64,000 nt of DNA. Source: Ralstonia mannitolilytica (GTDB lineage: Bacteria > Pseudomonadota > Gammaproteobacteria > Burkholderiales > Burkholderiaceae). The stretch lies in the NCBI RefSeq assembly GCF_905397375.1, contig NZ_CAJPVG010000016.1:1-64000 (forward strand). The letters run 5' to 3'. Numbering within the stretch: the first letter of the stretch is position 1; every line of letters begins with the position of its first letter. The notes under the pieces are model-generated. The model did not search any database and was not told where the DNA came from. It saw only the letters and a list, made by a program, of their open reading frames with translations. Of the stretch, positions 8,721-17,239 are shown piece after piece. The translations under genes were made by a program, and so were the position numbers.

Positions 8721-9968
8721 ATGGGCGGCTTCTCCGGGGCACGTCCGCTTCTCTTCTCCAGACTGCAGCTTCCTTCGGTGACGGACCTCCACGCGCAACC
8801 TAACCCTCAGGCCCCGCATCGCCATTCGCCGCTCGCGCGGGCGGGGCTGGGATGGTTCGTGCTGCTGGTGGTCTACGCCAGCCTCTATCCGTTTGCCGGA
8901 TGGACGGACACCGGCGTGTCGCCATTCGCCTTTCTCAGCGCGCCGCTGCCGCGCTACAACACGGGCTTCGACCTGCTCACCAACGTCTGGGGCTACATGC
9001 CGCTGGGCATGCTGACCGTGCTGGCGGTGCATCCGCGCATCACCGGCTGGCGGGCGGTGTTGCTGGCCCTGCTGGCGGGGCTGCTGCTGTCGGCCGCGAT
9101 GGAGGCCATCCAGACGTATCTGCCCACGCGCATTTCGTCGAACGTCGATCTGGCGACCAACACGGTCGGCGCATGGCTGGGCGGCATGGTCATGGCGCCG
9201 TTCTCGGCGCGCCTGATCGACCGGGGCGGGCTGCGGCGCCTGCGCCGGCGCTGGTTTGAGCCGCACGCGACGTTGGCGATCCTGCTGCTGCTCGTGTGGC
9301 CGTTCGCGCAGATCTTCCCGCAGGAATTCCTGTTCAGCATGGGCGGCGTGATCCGCAGCATCCTGCTCGACCCGTCGCCGGATGGCTTCATGGTGAGCCT
9401 CGTCAACGGCTGGTTTCCCGAGCTCTTCGACTGGCAGGACAGGCTGCAGGCCCACCCGGAAGCCCTGCAGCGGCAGGAATTGCTGGAGGCGCTCATCACG
9501 GCGTGCAGCTGGATCGGCACGGGCCTGCTGGCGACGGTGGCCATGCGGCGCGATGCGCCCGTGCTCCGTCTGCTGGCGGCGCTGCTGGGCGCGGCGCTCC
9601 TGGTGAAGGCGGGGGCGACCGTGCTCCAGTTCCCGCTGGGCGGGGCCTGGGATTGGCTCTCGTCCGGCGCGCGCTTCGGGCTGGTCGTGGGCTCACTCGT
9701 GCTGGTGCTGCTGGTGCGCCTGCCGCGCTGGCTGCGCGGCGCGCTCGCCATGACGCTGCTGATCGCTCTGATTATCCTGTCCAACGTTCTGCCGCCGAGC
9801 CCGTATTCGTGGGTCTCCGCGCAGGCGTGGCGGCTCGGGCGCTTCGTCCATTTCAACAGCCTGTCGCAGTGGATCGGCTGGCTGTGGCCGTTCCTGGGGC
9901 TCGGCTATCTTGCATGGCGCGCCGAGCAGGCGCAGATCGAGCGGCGTGCCAGTCGGCGTCCCGACTGA
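8721..9968 (+). CDS. VanZ-like family membrane protein
   Basis: 415 residues with about eight hydrophobic segments. The N-terminal half carries the VanZ-like pattern: first helix with YASLYPFAGW, NVWGYMPLGML, and AAMEAIQTYLPTRISSNVDLATNTVGAWLG. The second half is further membrane helices without a recognised domain. Function of this family outside teicoplanin resistance is unknown. A GTG at 8778 (MTDLHAQP) is an alternative start that would remove a weakly supported N-terminus. Confidence 0.75.
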   Translation: MGGFSGARPLLFSRLQLPSVTDLHAQPNPQAPHRHSPLARAGLGWFVLLVVYASLYPFAGWTDTGVSPFAFLSAPLPRYNTGFDLLTNVWGYMPLGMLTVLAVHPRITGWRAVLLALLAGLLLSAAMEAIQTYLPTRISSNVDLATNTVGAWLGGMVMAPFSARLIDRGGLRRLRRRWFEPHATLAILLLLVWPFAQIFPQEFLFSMGGVIRSILLDPSPDGFMVSLVNGWFPELFDWQDRLQAHPEALQRQELLEALITACSWIGTGLLATVAMRRDAPVLRLLAALLGAALLVKAGATVLQFPLGGAWDWLSSGARFGLVVGSLVLVLLVRLPRWLRGALAMTLLIALIILSNVLPPSPYSWVSAQAWRLGRFVHFNSLSQWIGWLWPFLGLGYLAWRAEQAQIERRASRRPD

Positions 9969-10099
9969 GCACTCACTCGTTCGGACGGCGCCTTGGCCGC
10001 CGTCATGCAGCCGACACGATTCCTTTCTACCTTAGCGCCTGTTGAGCGACGGGCGTGCGCTGCATGCGCAGACCGTCCCGTGTCATCAGGAGGTCATCC

Positions 10100-10309
10100 G
10101 TGTCTGCCAGCCGCGTTGCCGATCGCCCGTTGCGCCGCACCGCATGCCTGACGGCTGCGGCGCTTGCGCTGAGCGGCTGCGATGCCGATCCGCACGTGCC
10201 GGCCATCGTGCGCGCACCGGCCCCAGCGCCGGCACCGCCTGCCGCTTCGGCGCAGGCCATGGCTGCACCGAATGGCCTGGCACCGCCCGTCCTGCACACC
10301 GTCGACTGA
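10100..10309 (+). CDS. Small Pro/Ala-rich lipoprotein
   Basis: 69 residues. GTG start 6 bases after a near-perfect AGGAGG (10088-10093). The signal peptide ends in the lipobox ALSGC; the mature part is about 40 residues, mostly Ala and Pro, with no domain. It precedes the phospholipase C gene by 77 bases on the same strand. No homologue is recognised. It could be an accessory or just a small envelope lipoprotein. Confidence 0.6.
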   Translation: MSASRVADRPLRRTACLTAAALALSGCDADPHVPAIVRAPAPAPAPPAASAQAMAAPNGLAPPVLHTVD

Positions 10310-10386
10310 ACGTCGTCCGCGCATTCAGCCGCCGCTGCACCGTGTTGTTCCCCCAACCCCCCCAGCACAGACACCAGGTAGAGAAC

Positions 10387-12489
10387 ATGACCTCCAAGAG
10401 CCGCCGTGGTTTTCTCCGCTCCGCCGCCCAACTCGCTGCCGCGTCCGCTGCGATGGGAGCCGTACCGCAGGGCATCCGCCAGGCGCTGGCGATACCGGCC
10501 CACAACGCGCATCGCAGCATCCAGGACGTGCAGCACATCGTGATCCTGATGCAGGAGAATCGCTCGTTCGACCACTACTTCGGCACGCTGCGCGGCGTGC
10601 GCGGGTACGGCGATACGCGCACGATCACGCTGCCCAGCGGCAAGAGCGTATGGCATCAGCCGCTGGCCGGCGGGGCGGGCGAGGTCCTGCCGTTCCGGCC
10701 GGGCGCGCCGGATCTCGGCATGCAGTTCCTGCAGGACCTGCCGCACGGCTGGAACGACACGCACGGCGCGGTCAACGGCGGCCGCTACGACGGCTGGGTG
10801 CCGCACAAGGGCACGACGACGATGGCGTATCTCACGCGCCAGGACATCCCGTTCCACTACGCGCTGGCCGACGCCTTCACTATCTGCGACGCCTACCACT
10901 GCTCCACGCCCACCTCGACCGACCCGAACCGCTACTACATGTGGACGGGCTACGTCGGCAACGACGGCGCGGGCGGCGGCCCCGTGATCGACAACGCGGA
11001 AGTCGGCTACGGCTGGTCGACGTATCCGGAGGTGCTCGAAGCTGCCGGCATCTCGTGGAAGATCTACCAGGACATCGGCACGGGTCTCGACGCAGCGGGC
11101 TCGTGGGGCTGGACGAGCGACCCCTACATCGGCAACTACGGCGACAACTCGCTGCTGTACTTCAAGCAATACCAGAACGCGCAGCCCGGCAACCCGCTGT
11201 ACGACAAGGCCCGCACCGGCACCAACGTGTCGGCCGGCGACGGCTACTTCGACATCCTCAAGCGCGACGTGCAGAACGGCACGCTGCCGCAAGTCTCGTG
11301 GATTGCCGCGCCGGAGGCGTTCTCCGAGCACCCGAACTGGCCGGCCAACTACGGCGCGTGGTACATCGATCAGGTCCTGCAGATCCTGACGTCCAACCCC
11401 GAGGTGTGGAGCAAGACGGCGCTGTTCATCACGTACGACGAGAACGATGGCTTCTTCGACCACCTCGTGCCGCCTTTCGCGGCATCGGGCGGCAACGGTC
11501 TGTCGACGGTCGACACCACGGGCGAGTATTTCCCGGGTAATGCCAAGTACGGCGCGGGCAGCTACGGCCTGGGCCAGCGCGTGCCGATGCTCGTCGTGTC
11601 GCCGTGGTCCAAGGGCGGCTTCGTCTGCTCGGAAACGTTCGACCATACGTCGATCATCCGCTTCATCGAGCAGCGTTTCGCGCGCACGCACGGTGTCAGG
11701 TCACCGAACATCTCGAAGTGGCGCCGTGCGGTCTGCGGCGATCTCACATCGGCGTTCAACTTCGCCACGCCCAATGACGTGGTTCCCGCGCTGCCGAGCA
11801 CCGCTGCCTATGCCCCCAAGGATCGCCAGCGTCATCCCGATTACGTCCCGCTGCCGCCGCTGGTGCAGGCCGTGCCCAAGCAGGAGCGGGGCGTGCGCCC
11901 GTCGCGCGCGCTGCCGTATGAACTCTTCGTGCGCGGCCGCCAGGATGAGGCGGCGGGCAAGTTCCAGCTCGACTTCGTCAACACCGGCGACGTGGGCGCG
12001 GCGTTCCTCGTCTACACCGCGGGCAGCGTAGATGCGCCGCGCACGTACACAGTGGAGGCCGGTAAGCGCCTGTCGGACAAGCTGCCCGTGGCGGCGGGCG
12101 GCGCGTATGACTTCACGGTGCACGGCCCGAACGGCTTCCTGCGCCGCTTTGTCGGCAGGCTCGCCTTGTCAGGCCTGCTGCGTCCGCACGGTCGCGCACT
12201 GGAGGTCAAGGAGGGCTACGACGTGGCCAACGGCAATCTGCAACTGCGCCTCATCAACCACGGCCGCACGTCCACGGTGTTCACGGTGAAGAGCGCCTAT
12301 ACCGGCGAGGCCGTGCAACGTGAAGTGCGCGGCGGCGACGATGCGTCGCTGTACCTGGACCTGCGCAGCCAGCACGCGTGGTACGACGTCACAGTCACGG
12401 CCAGCACCGATGCCGGCTTCGAGCGCCGCCTTGCCGGCCACGTCGAGACGGGCCGCGCCAGCGCATCCGACCCGGCACTGGGCGCCTGA
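10387..12489 (+). CDS. plcN: Phosphocholine-specific phospholipase C, Tat-exported
   Basis: 700 residues. Hydrolyses phosphatidylcholine-type lipids. The twin-arginine signal SRRGFLRSAAQLA is at residues 4-16. The phosphoesterase domain (about 40-470) carries the nucleophile region ILMQENRSFDHYFGT, HCSTPTSTDPNR and ITYDENDGFFDH metal-binding segments. Two C-terminal DUF756-type beta domains follow (about 500-600 and 610-690). The length matches Pseudomonas and Burkholderia PlcN. Folded export through Tat is inferred from the signal. Symbol assigned by family; the exact paralogue (PlcH or PlcN class) is not decided. Confidence 0.88.
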   Translation: MTSKSRRGFLRSAAQLAAASAAMGAVPQGIRQALAIPAHNAHRSIQDVQHIVILMQENRSFDHYFGTLRGVRGYGDTRTITLPSGKSVWHQPLAGGAGEVLPFRPGAPDLGMQFLQDLPHGWNDTHGAVNGGRYDGWVPHKGTTTMAYLTRQDIPFHYALADAFTICDAYHCSTPTSTDPNRYYMWTGYVGNDGAGGGPVIDNAEVGYGWSTYPEVLEAAGISWKIYQDIGTGLDAAGSWGWTSDPYIGNYGDNSLLYFKQYQNAQPGNPLYDKARTGTNVSAGDGYFDILKRDVQNGTLPQVSWIAAPEAFSEHPNWPANYGAWYIDQVLQILTSNPEVWSKTALFITYDENDGFFDHLVPPFAASGGNGLSTVDTTGEYFPGNAKYGAGSYGLGQRVPMLVVSPWSKGGFVCSETFDHTSIIRFIEQRFARTHGVRSPNISKWRRAVCGDLTSAFNFATPNDVVPALPSTAAYAPKDRQRHPDYVPLPPLVQAVPKQERGVRPSRALPYELFVRGRQDEAAGKFQLDFVNTGDVGAAFLVYTAGSVDAPRTYTVEAGKRLSDKLPVAAGGAYDFTVHGPNGFLRRFVGRLALSGLLRPHGRALEVKEGYDVANGNLQLRLINHGRTSTVFTVKSAYTGEAVQREVRGGDDASLYLDLRSQHAWYDVTVTASTDAGFERRLAGHVETGRASASDPALGA

Positions 12490-12547
12490 GCCGCGCGCAA
12501 GGAGACGGCGGGTTCACCGGCCCGGGCATCGAAGCCGCCCAATGGAC

Positions 12548-12574
12548 GCCGCGCCATCGTGCGCGGCTTTTCTT
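12548..12574 (+). terminator. Rho-independent terminator after phospholipase C
   Basis: A 7-bp stem GCCGCGC/GCGCGGC (12548-12554, 12561-12567) with a 6-base loop, followed by TTTTCTTT. Confidence 0.8.
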
Positions 12575-12806
12575 TGCCTGAAAGCGGGGAGCGCCAAAGG
12601 ACGTCCCAGGCGAGGGGGCTCGGTGTGGCATCGCCAGACCGTCTGTGTGCATGTGACGGCACATTGACGTTGCGGCGATCAATTGTTGGTTCTTGGGGAA
12701 CAGTCTTTTCTTCGAATGATCATTTATTCGTATCAGACAACGATCTATTCTGGTCTCAAGCGCAACGAACCCAGCGCAACCGAACATCAAGACAAAGGAA
12801 CCGATC
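12575..12806 (+). promoter_or_regulatory. A+T-rich upstream region of the repeat-protein gene
   Basis: Part of a 317-base stretch without a gene. From about 12670 it becomes clearly richer in A+T than its surroundings. It includes the imperfect dyad CGAATGATCATTTATTCG around 12715-12732 and a run of TAT/ATT motifs, consistent with a promoter. No single -35/-10 pair stands out. An AAAGGAA ribosome-binding site lies at about 12795. Confidence 0.4.
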
Positions 12807-13373
12807 ATGAACGCCAATCTCGCAACCGCATTCTCCCGTCGCAGCCTGCTGGCCCTCGTGGCTATGGTGTCTGCCTCTGCCGCGCTGCTGTCGGCTCACC
12901 CGGCAGCTGCCGCCGTGCAGGGCAGCGCAGATCCGTACACGCAAGGCGCCGTCGCCAAGTACGACGTCTACACGCAGGGCGCTGACCGGCAGGCCGACAC
13001 CTATGGCTACCTGTCGTGGAAGAACGACCGCTTCGATCCGTACACCCAGGGCGCCGCTGGTAAGGCCGATGCATACACCGACGGCGCACTGGCCAAGGCA
13101 GACCCGTACACCGATGGCGCTGCCGGCAAGTTCGACGTCTACACGCAAGGCGCCGACCGCCAGGCTGACACCTACGGCTACCTCTCGTGGAAGAACGACC
13201 GCTTCGACCCCTACACACAAGGTGCCGCAGGCAAGGCTGACCCGTACACCGACGGCGCCATCGCGAAGGCCAACCCGTACACGGACGGTGCCGACCGCCA
13301 GGCCGACACCTACGGCTACCTCTCGTGGAACGGCGATGCCTCGTATCCGAAGGACGCCGCTTCGCAAGCCTGA
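12807..13373 (+). CDS. Secreted protein built of 11-residue repeats
   Basis: 188 residues, no recognised family. A cleavable signal peptide is predicted (basic N-terminus, LLALVAMVSASAALLSA, cut near AHPAAAA). The mature part holds nine copies of an 11-residue unit, (D/N)xYT(Q/D)GAxxxx, with xxxx most often (A/G)K or DRQA. Three of these end in DRQA and run into DTYGYLSW. There is no Cys and no membrane anchor. The regular spacing and aromatic/Gln/Asp content suggest a repetitive beta or fibrous surface or matrix protein; this is inference. It is monocistronic, between two terminators. Confidence 0.8.
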   Translation: MNANLATAFSRRSLLALVAMVSASAALLSAHPAAAAVQGSADPYTQGAVAKYDVYTQGADRQADTYGYLSWKNDRFDPYTQGAAGKADAYTDGALAKADPYTDGAAGKFDVYTQGADRQADTYGYLSWKNDRFDPYTQGAAGKADPYTDGAIAKANPYTDGADRQADTYGYLSWNGDASYPKDAASQA

Positions 13374-13391
13374 TCGGGCCGCGCCAAAGCA

Positions 13392-13427
13392 AAAGGGCCT
13401 TGGGTTCTACCCCAAGGCCCTTTTTGT
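13392..13427. terminator. Bidirectional terminator between repeat-protein gene and lipA
   Basis: A 10-bp stem GGGCCTTGGG/CCCAAGGCCC (13395-13404 and 13411-13420) flanked by A-run on the left and T-run on the right, so it can stop transcripts from both sides. Confidence 0.9.
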
Positions 13428-13449
13428 TTCCACGGCGCTCCGGCTGTAA

Positions 13450-14463
13450 TCAGACCACGCCGGCCTCGTGCGCCTGCTGGTCGGCGTGGTACGAACTGCG
13501 CACCATTGCACCGACTGCGGCGTGGGTGAAGCCCATTTCGTACGCCTTCTCTTCGAACATCTTGAAGGTGTCCGGGTGCACGTAGCGCAGCACCGGCAGA
13601 TGGTGGCCCGACGGCGCCAGATACTGGCCGATGGTCAGCATGTCGATGTCGTGCTCGCGCATGTCGCGCATGACTTCGAGGATTTCCTCATCGGTTTCGC
13701 CCAGACCGACCATCAGGCCCGACTTGGTCGGCACATTCGGGTTGCGGGCCTTGAAGTCCTTCAGCAGCTTGAGCGAGTGCGCGTAGTCGGCGCCCGGGCG
13801 GGCCTGCTTGTACAGGCGCGGCACGGTTTCGAGGTTGTGGTTCATCACGTCCGGCGGGCAGGTCTGGAGGATGTCCAGCGCCTTCTCCAGGCGGCCGCGG
13901 AAGTCCGGCACCAGCACCTCGATGCGCGTGCCCGGCGACAGCTCGCGCGTGCGCGAGATGCAGTCGACGTAATGCTGCGCACCGCCGTCACGCAGGTCGT
14001 CGCGGTCGACGCTGGTGATGACGACGTAGTTGAGCTTGAGCTGCGCGATGGTCCTGGCCAGGTTCTCCGGCTCGTTCACATCGAGCGGGTCCGGGCGGCC
14101 GTGGCCCACATCGCAGAACGGGCAGCGGCGCGTGCACTTGTCGCCCATGATCATGAACGTGGCGGTGCCCTTGCCGAAGCACTCGCCGATGTTCGGGCAG
14201 CTGGCCTCTTCGCACACCGTCACGAGGTTGTTGGCGCGCAGGATGTCCTTGATTTCGTAGAACCGCGAGTTGCCCGTCGCCGCGCGCACGCGAATCCACT
14301 CCGGCTTCTTCAGCTTCTCGGCCGGCACGATCTTGATGGGAATGCGCGCGGTCTTGTCGAGAGACTTCTGCTTGGCCGTCGCGTCGTACGGCTTGTTCGT
14401 CAGGGCGGGAGCGGCAGCGCTCTCGGTATGGGCGGCGGCTGCGCCGGTGGCGGAATCGGTCAT
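13450..14463 (-). CDS. lipA: Lipoyl synthase
   Basis: 337 residues. Radical-SAM enzyme that inserts two sulfurs into octanoyl groups on lipoyl domains. The auxiliary cluster motif CEEASCPNIGEC and the radical-SAM motif CTRRCPFC are both present, with RSSYHAD near the C-terminus supplying the auxiliary-cluster Ser. The start ATG 14463 follows GGAGAA; an upstream in-frame ATG at 14496 lacks such a site. It lies 54 bases after lipB on the same strand. Confidence 0.96.
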   Translation of the reverse strand: MTDSATGAAAAHTESAAAPALTNKPYDATAKQKSLDKTARIPIKIVPAEKLKKPEWIRVRAATGNSRFYEIKDILRANNLVTVCEEASCPNIGECFGKGTATFMIMGDKCTRRCPFCDVGHGRPDPLDVNEPENLARTIAQLKLNYVVITSVDRDDLRDGGAQHYVDCISRTRELSPGTRIEVLVPDFRGRLEKALDILQTCPPDVMNHNLETVPRLYKQARPGADYAHSLKLLKDFKARNPNVPTKSGLMVGLGETDEEILEVMRDMREHDIDMLTIGQYLAPSGHHLPVLRYVHPDTFKMFEEKAYEMGFTHAAVGAMVRSSYHADQQAHEAGVV

Positions 14464-14517
14464 CGTGTTCTCCGCACGAGCCTGGGGCGCGTGCATGTCG
14501 GTACGGCGTGCCGGCTG

Positions 14518-15207
14518 CTAGGCGATAGCGGCTTCGGCGGATTGCGCTTGCGCGCGTTGCTGCAGTTGCGCGACCAGGGCGTTGGCCAGTTCGCGGGAAA
14601 CGGGTTGCCAGTCGTCCGCACTGAGCGCACGTCCGGATGGGCCACGGGCGCCGGCGGTCACCATGTCGACGGTCTCGAGGCCGGCATAGCCACACGGATT
14701 GATCTGCGTGAAGGGCGAGAGGTCCATCGCGAGGTTCAGGCTCACGCCGTGGTAGCTGCAGCCGTTGCGGATCTTCAACCCCAGCGCGGCGATCTTCGCC
14801 CCCCGGTGCGGCCCGTCCGACAGGTAGATGCCGGGGGCGCCAGCCTTGCGTTCGGAGGCGACATTATACGTGGCGAGCGTGTCGATGACGGCCGCCTCGA
14901 TGGCGTCGACGAGCGCCTTCACGAAGAGCCCGCGGCGGCGCAGATCAAGCAGGAGATAGGCGACGACTTGGCCGGGGCCGTGATAAGTGATCTGGCCGCC
15001 ACGGTCGACTTTCACCAGGGGGATGTTGCCCGGGGCCAACAGATGTGCCGGGTCGCCGGCCAGCCCGAGCGTGAACACCGGCGGGTGCTCGACCAGCCAG
15101 ATGGTGTCGGGGGTGTCGGGTCCGCGCTGCGCGGTGAACGTCTGCATCGCGTCGAAGCAGGTGGCGTAGTCCTGCAAACCGCGTTCGACGATGTCAATCG
15201 GAATCAT
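14518..15207 (-). CDS. lipB: Octanoyl-[acyl-carrier-protein]:protein N-octanoyltransferase
   Basis: 229 residues. Moves octanoate from ACP to lipoyl domains, the step before LipA. Conserved segments are RGGQITYHGPGQVVAYLLLDL, the catalytic Lys in GAKIAALGLKI and the catalytic Cys in NGCSYHGVSLN. The start ATG 15207 (MIPIDIVERG) is the conserved N-terminus; the frame is open further upstream but the extra residues are not family-like. Confidence 0.95.
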   Translation of the reverse strand: MIPIDIVERGLQDYATCFDAMQTFTAQRGPDTPDTIWLVEHPPVFTLGLAGDPAHLLAPGNIPLVKVDRGGQITYHGPGQVVAYLLLDLRRRGLFVKALVDAIEAAVIDTLATYNVASERKAGAPGIYLSDGPHRGAKIAALGLKIRNGCSYHGVSLNLAMDLSPFTQINPCGYAGLETVDMVTAGARGPSGRALSADDWQPVSRELANALVAQLQQRAQAQSAEAAIA

Positions 15208-15382
15208 GTCGCGAAGTGTAGCGCAGGGCCGCCGACGTCGCCCGGCGCCTTTGCCGCAGTCGCTTGCAGGGTCTGGCAAAAAAAAACGATGCCGGCGCGA
15301 TGGGAGGCATCGGCGCCGGCATCGGGCTTTTGCGGCGCGCCGCAAAAGGAGGCTGAAACAGATTCGCGCTTCTGCGCGCCGG

Positions 15383-15742
15383 TCAGGCCGCCACGACGGG
15401 GGTATCGGCGTGCTCGTTCCAGCCGAGCGCGGCGAGCGTGTGGCGCCAGCCGTCGGCGAGGTGCCACGGTTTGCGCGGCATGTGGCCATCGGCGGCTTCC
15501 ACGGCCAGCGCCACGGGGCCGCGGGCCTTCGGGTCCACCGAGACGACGATTTCCTCGCCGCGCTTCACGGCGACGCTGCCGCCCGCGTGCAGCCATTCAT
15601 CGCCGGCCTTGTTCTCGTGTGTGATCCAGACGTCGCGTCCGTGGGCTTGCTCGACGCGCAGGTTCTGGTTGGCAGGCATGCGCAATGCCACCACTTCGCC
15701 GGGCTGCAGGGTGAATACAATTTTTGTTAGTACAGCTTTCAT
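15383..15742 (-). CDS. DUF2917 domain protein
   Basis: 119 residues, predicted soluble and beta-rich, cupin-like in pattern (LQPGEVVALRMPANQNLRVEQ, DVWITHE). This is the DUF2917 family, of unknown function. ATG 15742 follows AAGGAG by 7 bases and is preferred over the GTG at 15757. It is transcribed away from a LysR-type gene that starts 138 bases away; such divergent pairs usually mean the regulator controls the neighbour. Confidence 0.7.
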   Translation of the reverse strand: MKAVLTKIVFTLQPGEVVALRMPANQNLRVEQAHGRDVWITHENKAGDEWLHAGGSVAVKRGEEIVVSVDPKARGPVALAVEAADGHMPRKPWHLADGWRHTLAALGWNEHADTPVVAA

Positions 15743-15880
15743 GATCGGCTCCTTCACGGCATCGGGATGGGCCTTGCCGTGAAAGGAAGTCTAGGCGCTT
15801 GGTTGCCTGGTAACAAACGATATATATTGCGCTTCTTGATAGTGCTGTTCACATAAGACGCCACGAAAAACCGGAGGGAA
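15743..15880. promoter_or_regulatory. Divergent promoter region between DUF2917 gene and lysR
   Basis: 138 bases, with an A+T-rich core ACGATATATATTGCG near 15818. That is a likely overlapping promoter/LysR-type operator, judged from position and composition only. Confidence 0.45.
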
Positions 15881-16846
15881 ATGATGACGGAGACCCGCGA
15901 ACCGATGCGCCTGCCTTCACTCGGGGCGTTAAGGGTGTTCGAGGCGGCGGCCCGCTATGAGAGCTTCTCGCGCGCGGCGACGGAGCTGTTCGTCACGCAC
16001 GGTGCGGTCAGCCACCAGATGCGCACGCTGGAGGAAGAACTGGGGGTGCCGCTGTTCGAGCGGCGCGGCAAGCGCGTCACGCTCACACATGCCGGCCGCG
16101 CCTATGCCGAGCGGGTGCGCGAGGCGCTGGACCAGATTGCCCAGGCGACGCATCAGCTGCGCGCGGGCAACCGCGACAACCGACTGGCGATCAGCACCAT
16201 GCCGTCGTTCGCCGCGCGGTGGCTGACACCGCACATCGGCACGTTCATCGAGAAGCATCCCGAACTCGAGGTGGAGCTGTTCTCGAGTCCGGCGCTGGTC
16301 GACTTTGCCCGCGAAGAGGTGGACGTGGCGCTGCGCATGGGCTCGGGCAACTATCCGGGGCTGTATGTCGAAAAGCTGCTCGACGACGTGTTCTTTCCGG
16401 TCTGCAGCCCGTCGTTCAACGGCGGGCGCCTGCCGCGCACGTTGGCCGAGATGGCGGGGATGACGCTGCTGCGCAGCGAGGGCGAGGCGTGGAAGCCATG
16501 GTTCGACGCGGCCGGCATGGAAGGCTTCGTGGAGCCGCGCGGCGGCTTGATGTTCCAGGATTCGTCGCTGCTGCTGCAGGCGACGGCTGCCGGCCAGGGC
16601 ATTGCGCTGATCCGCCCGACGCTGGCCTTCAACGACCTGATGACCGGCCGCGTGGTGCGCCTGTTCGAGACGACGATCCCGTGCCCGTGGAATTACTACT
16701 TCGTCTGTCCGCACAGCGCGCTGCAGACACCGAAGATGCAGGCGTTTCGCGCCTGGCTGCTGCCCGAGATCGCGGCGTTCAAGCTCAAGCTCGAGCGGTT
16801 GATGGCCGACAACAGCGTTTGCCTCGGGCACGTGGCCAAGGGGTGA
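15881..16846 (+). CDS. LysR-type transcriptional regulator, GcvA-like
   Basis: 321 residues. The N-terminal winged HTH (about 8-66) has LPSLGALRVFEAAARYESFSRAA, HGAVSHQMRTLEE and GVPLFERRGKRVTLTHAGR, typical of the GcvA/AmpR subgroup. The C-terminal half is the substrate-binding fold. ATG at 15881 follows GGAGGG; ATG 15884 is equivalent. The likely target is the divergent DUF2917 gene. The inducer is unknown. Confidence 0.85.
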   Translation: MMTETREPMRLPSLGALRVFEAAARYESFSRAATELFVTHGAVSHQMRTLEEELGVPLFERRGKRVTLTHAGRAYAERVREALDQIAQATHQLRAGNRDNRLAISTMPSFAARWLTPHIGTFIEKHPELEVELFSSPALVDFAREEVDVALRMGSGNYPGLYVEKLLDDVFFPVCSPSFNGGRLPRTLAEMAGMTLLRSEGEAWKPWFDAAGMEGFVEPRGGLMFQDSSLLLQATAAGQGIALIRPTLAFNDLMTGRVVRLFETTIPCPWNYYFVCPHSALQTPKMQAFRAWLLPEIAAFKLKLERLMADNSVCLGHVAKG

Positions 16847-16867
16847 TGCCGCCTCGGCGCGCCATGC

Positions 16868-16898
16868 AAAAACGCCCCGGCAGGACCGGGGCGTTTTC
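16868..16898. terminator. Bidirectional terminator between lysR and ybeD
   Basis: A 10-bp stem AACGCCCCGG/CCGGGGCGTT (16871-16880, 16886-16895) with an A-run before and TTTT after. Confidence 0.85.
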
Positions 16899-16919
16899 CT
16901 CGCGATGCGCGAGCGCGCT

Positions 16920-17219
16920 TCAGAGCACGATCTTGACCATCGGATGGCTCGTCAGTGCCTGGTAGAGCGCGTCGAGCTGTTCGCGGCTGGTCGCGCGCAC
17001 GATGACGGTCAGGCCCAGGTAGTTGCCGCTCGAGGACGGCCGCTTTTCCAGGCGCCCCTCGTGAAACTCGGGATCATGCTGGCGGACCACCTCGATGATG
17101 GTCGCGGCAAAGTCGTCGTGCATGGGCCCCATCACCTTGATGGGGAAGTCGCTCGGGTATTCGATGAGCGATTGTTCGGGCGGGATGTGGCCCGGCGGGG
17201 TGGAGTTCGAAGAGGTCAT
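16920..17219 (-). CDS. ybeD: YbeD/DUF493 family protein
   Basis: 99 residues, with the DUF493 core LIEYPSDFPIKVMG and LTVIVRATSREQLDALYQALTSHPMVKIVL, a small ferredoxin-like fold of ACT-like type. In E. coli ybeD lies between dacA and lipB; the same neighbours are here, with a DUF2917/LysR insertion. Its role is unknown, possibly in lipoate metabolism by context. Confidence 0.85.
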   Translation of the reverse strand: MTSSNSTPPGHIPPEQSLIEYPSDFPIKVMGPMHDDFAATIIEVVRQHDPEFHEGRLEKRPSSSGNYLGLTVIVRATSREQLDALYQALTSHPMVKIVL

Positions 17220-17239
17220 GTCGAAGTAAATGGGGTCGA

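Noticed and set aside
12900..13360. Regularly repeated DNA that could be read as a CRISPR or tandem-repeat array
   Set aside because: The repeats keep one reading frame, encode the YT(Q/D)GA units, and have no unique spacers.
13468..15624. Plus-strand open frame of about 700 codons opposite lipA and lipB
   Set aside because: Shadow of two clear enzymes; no domain and no ribosome-binding site.
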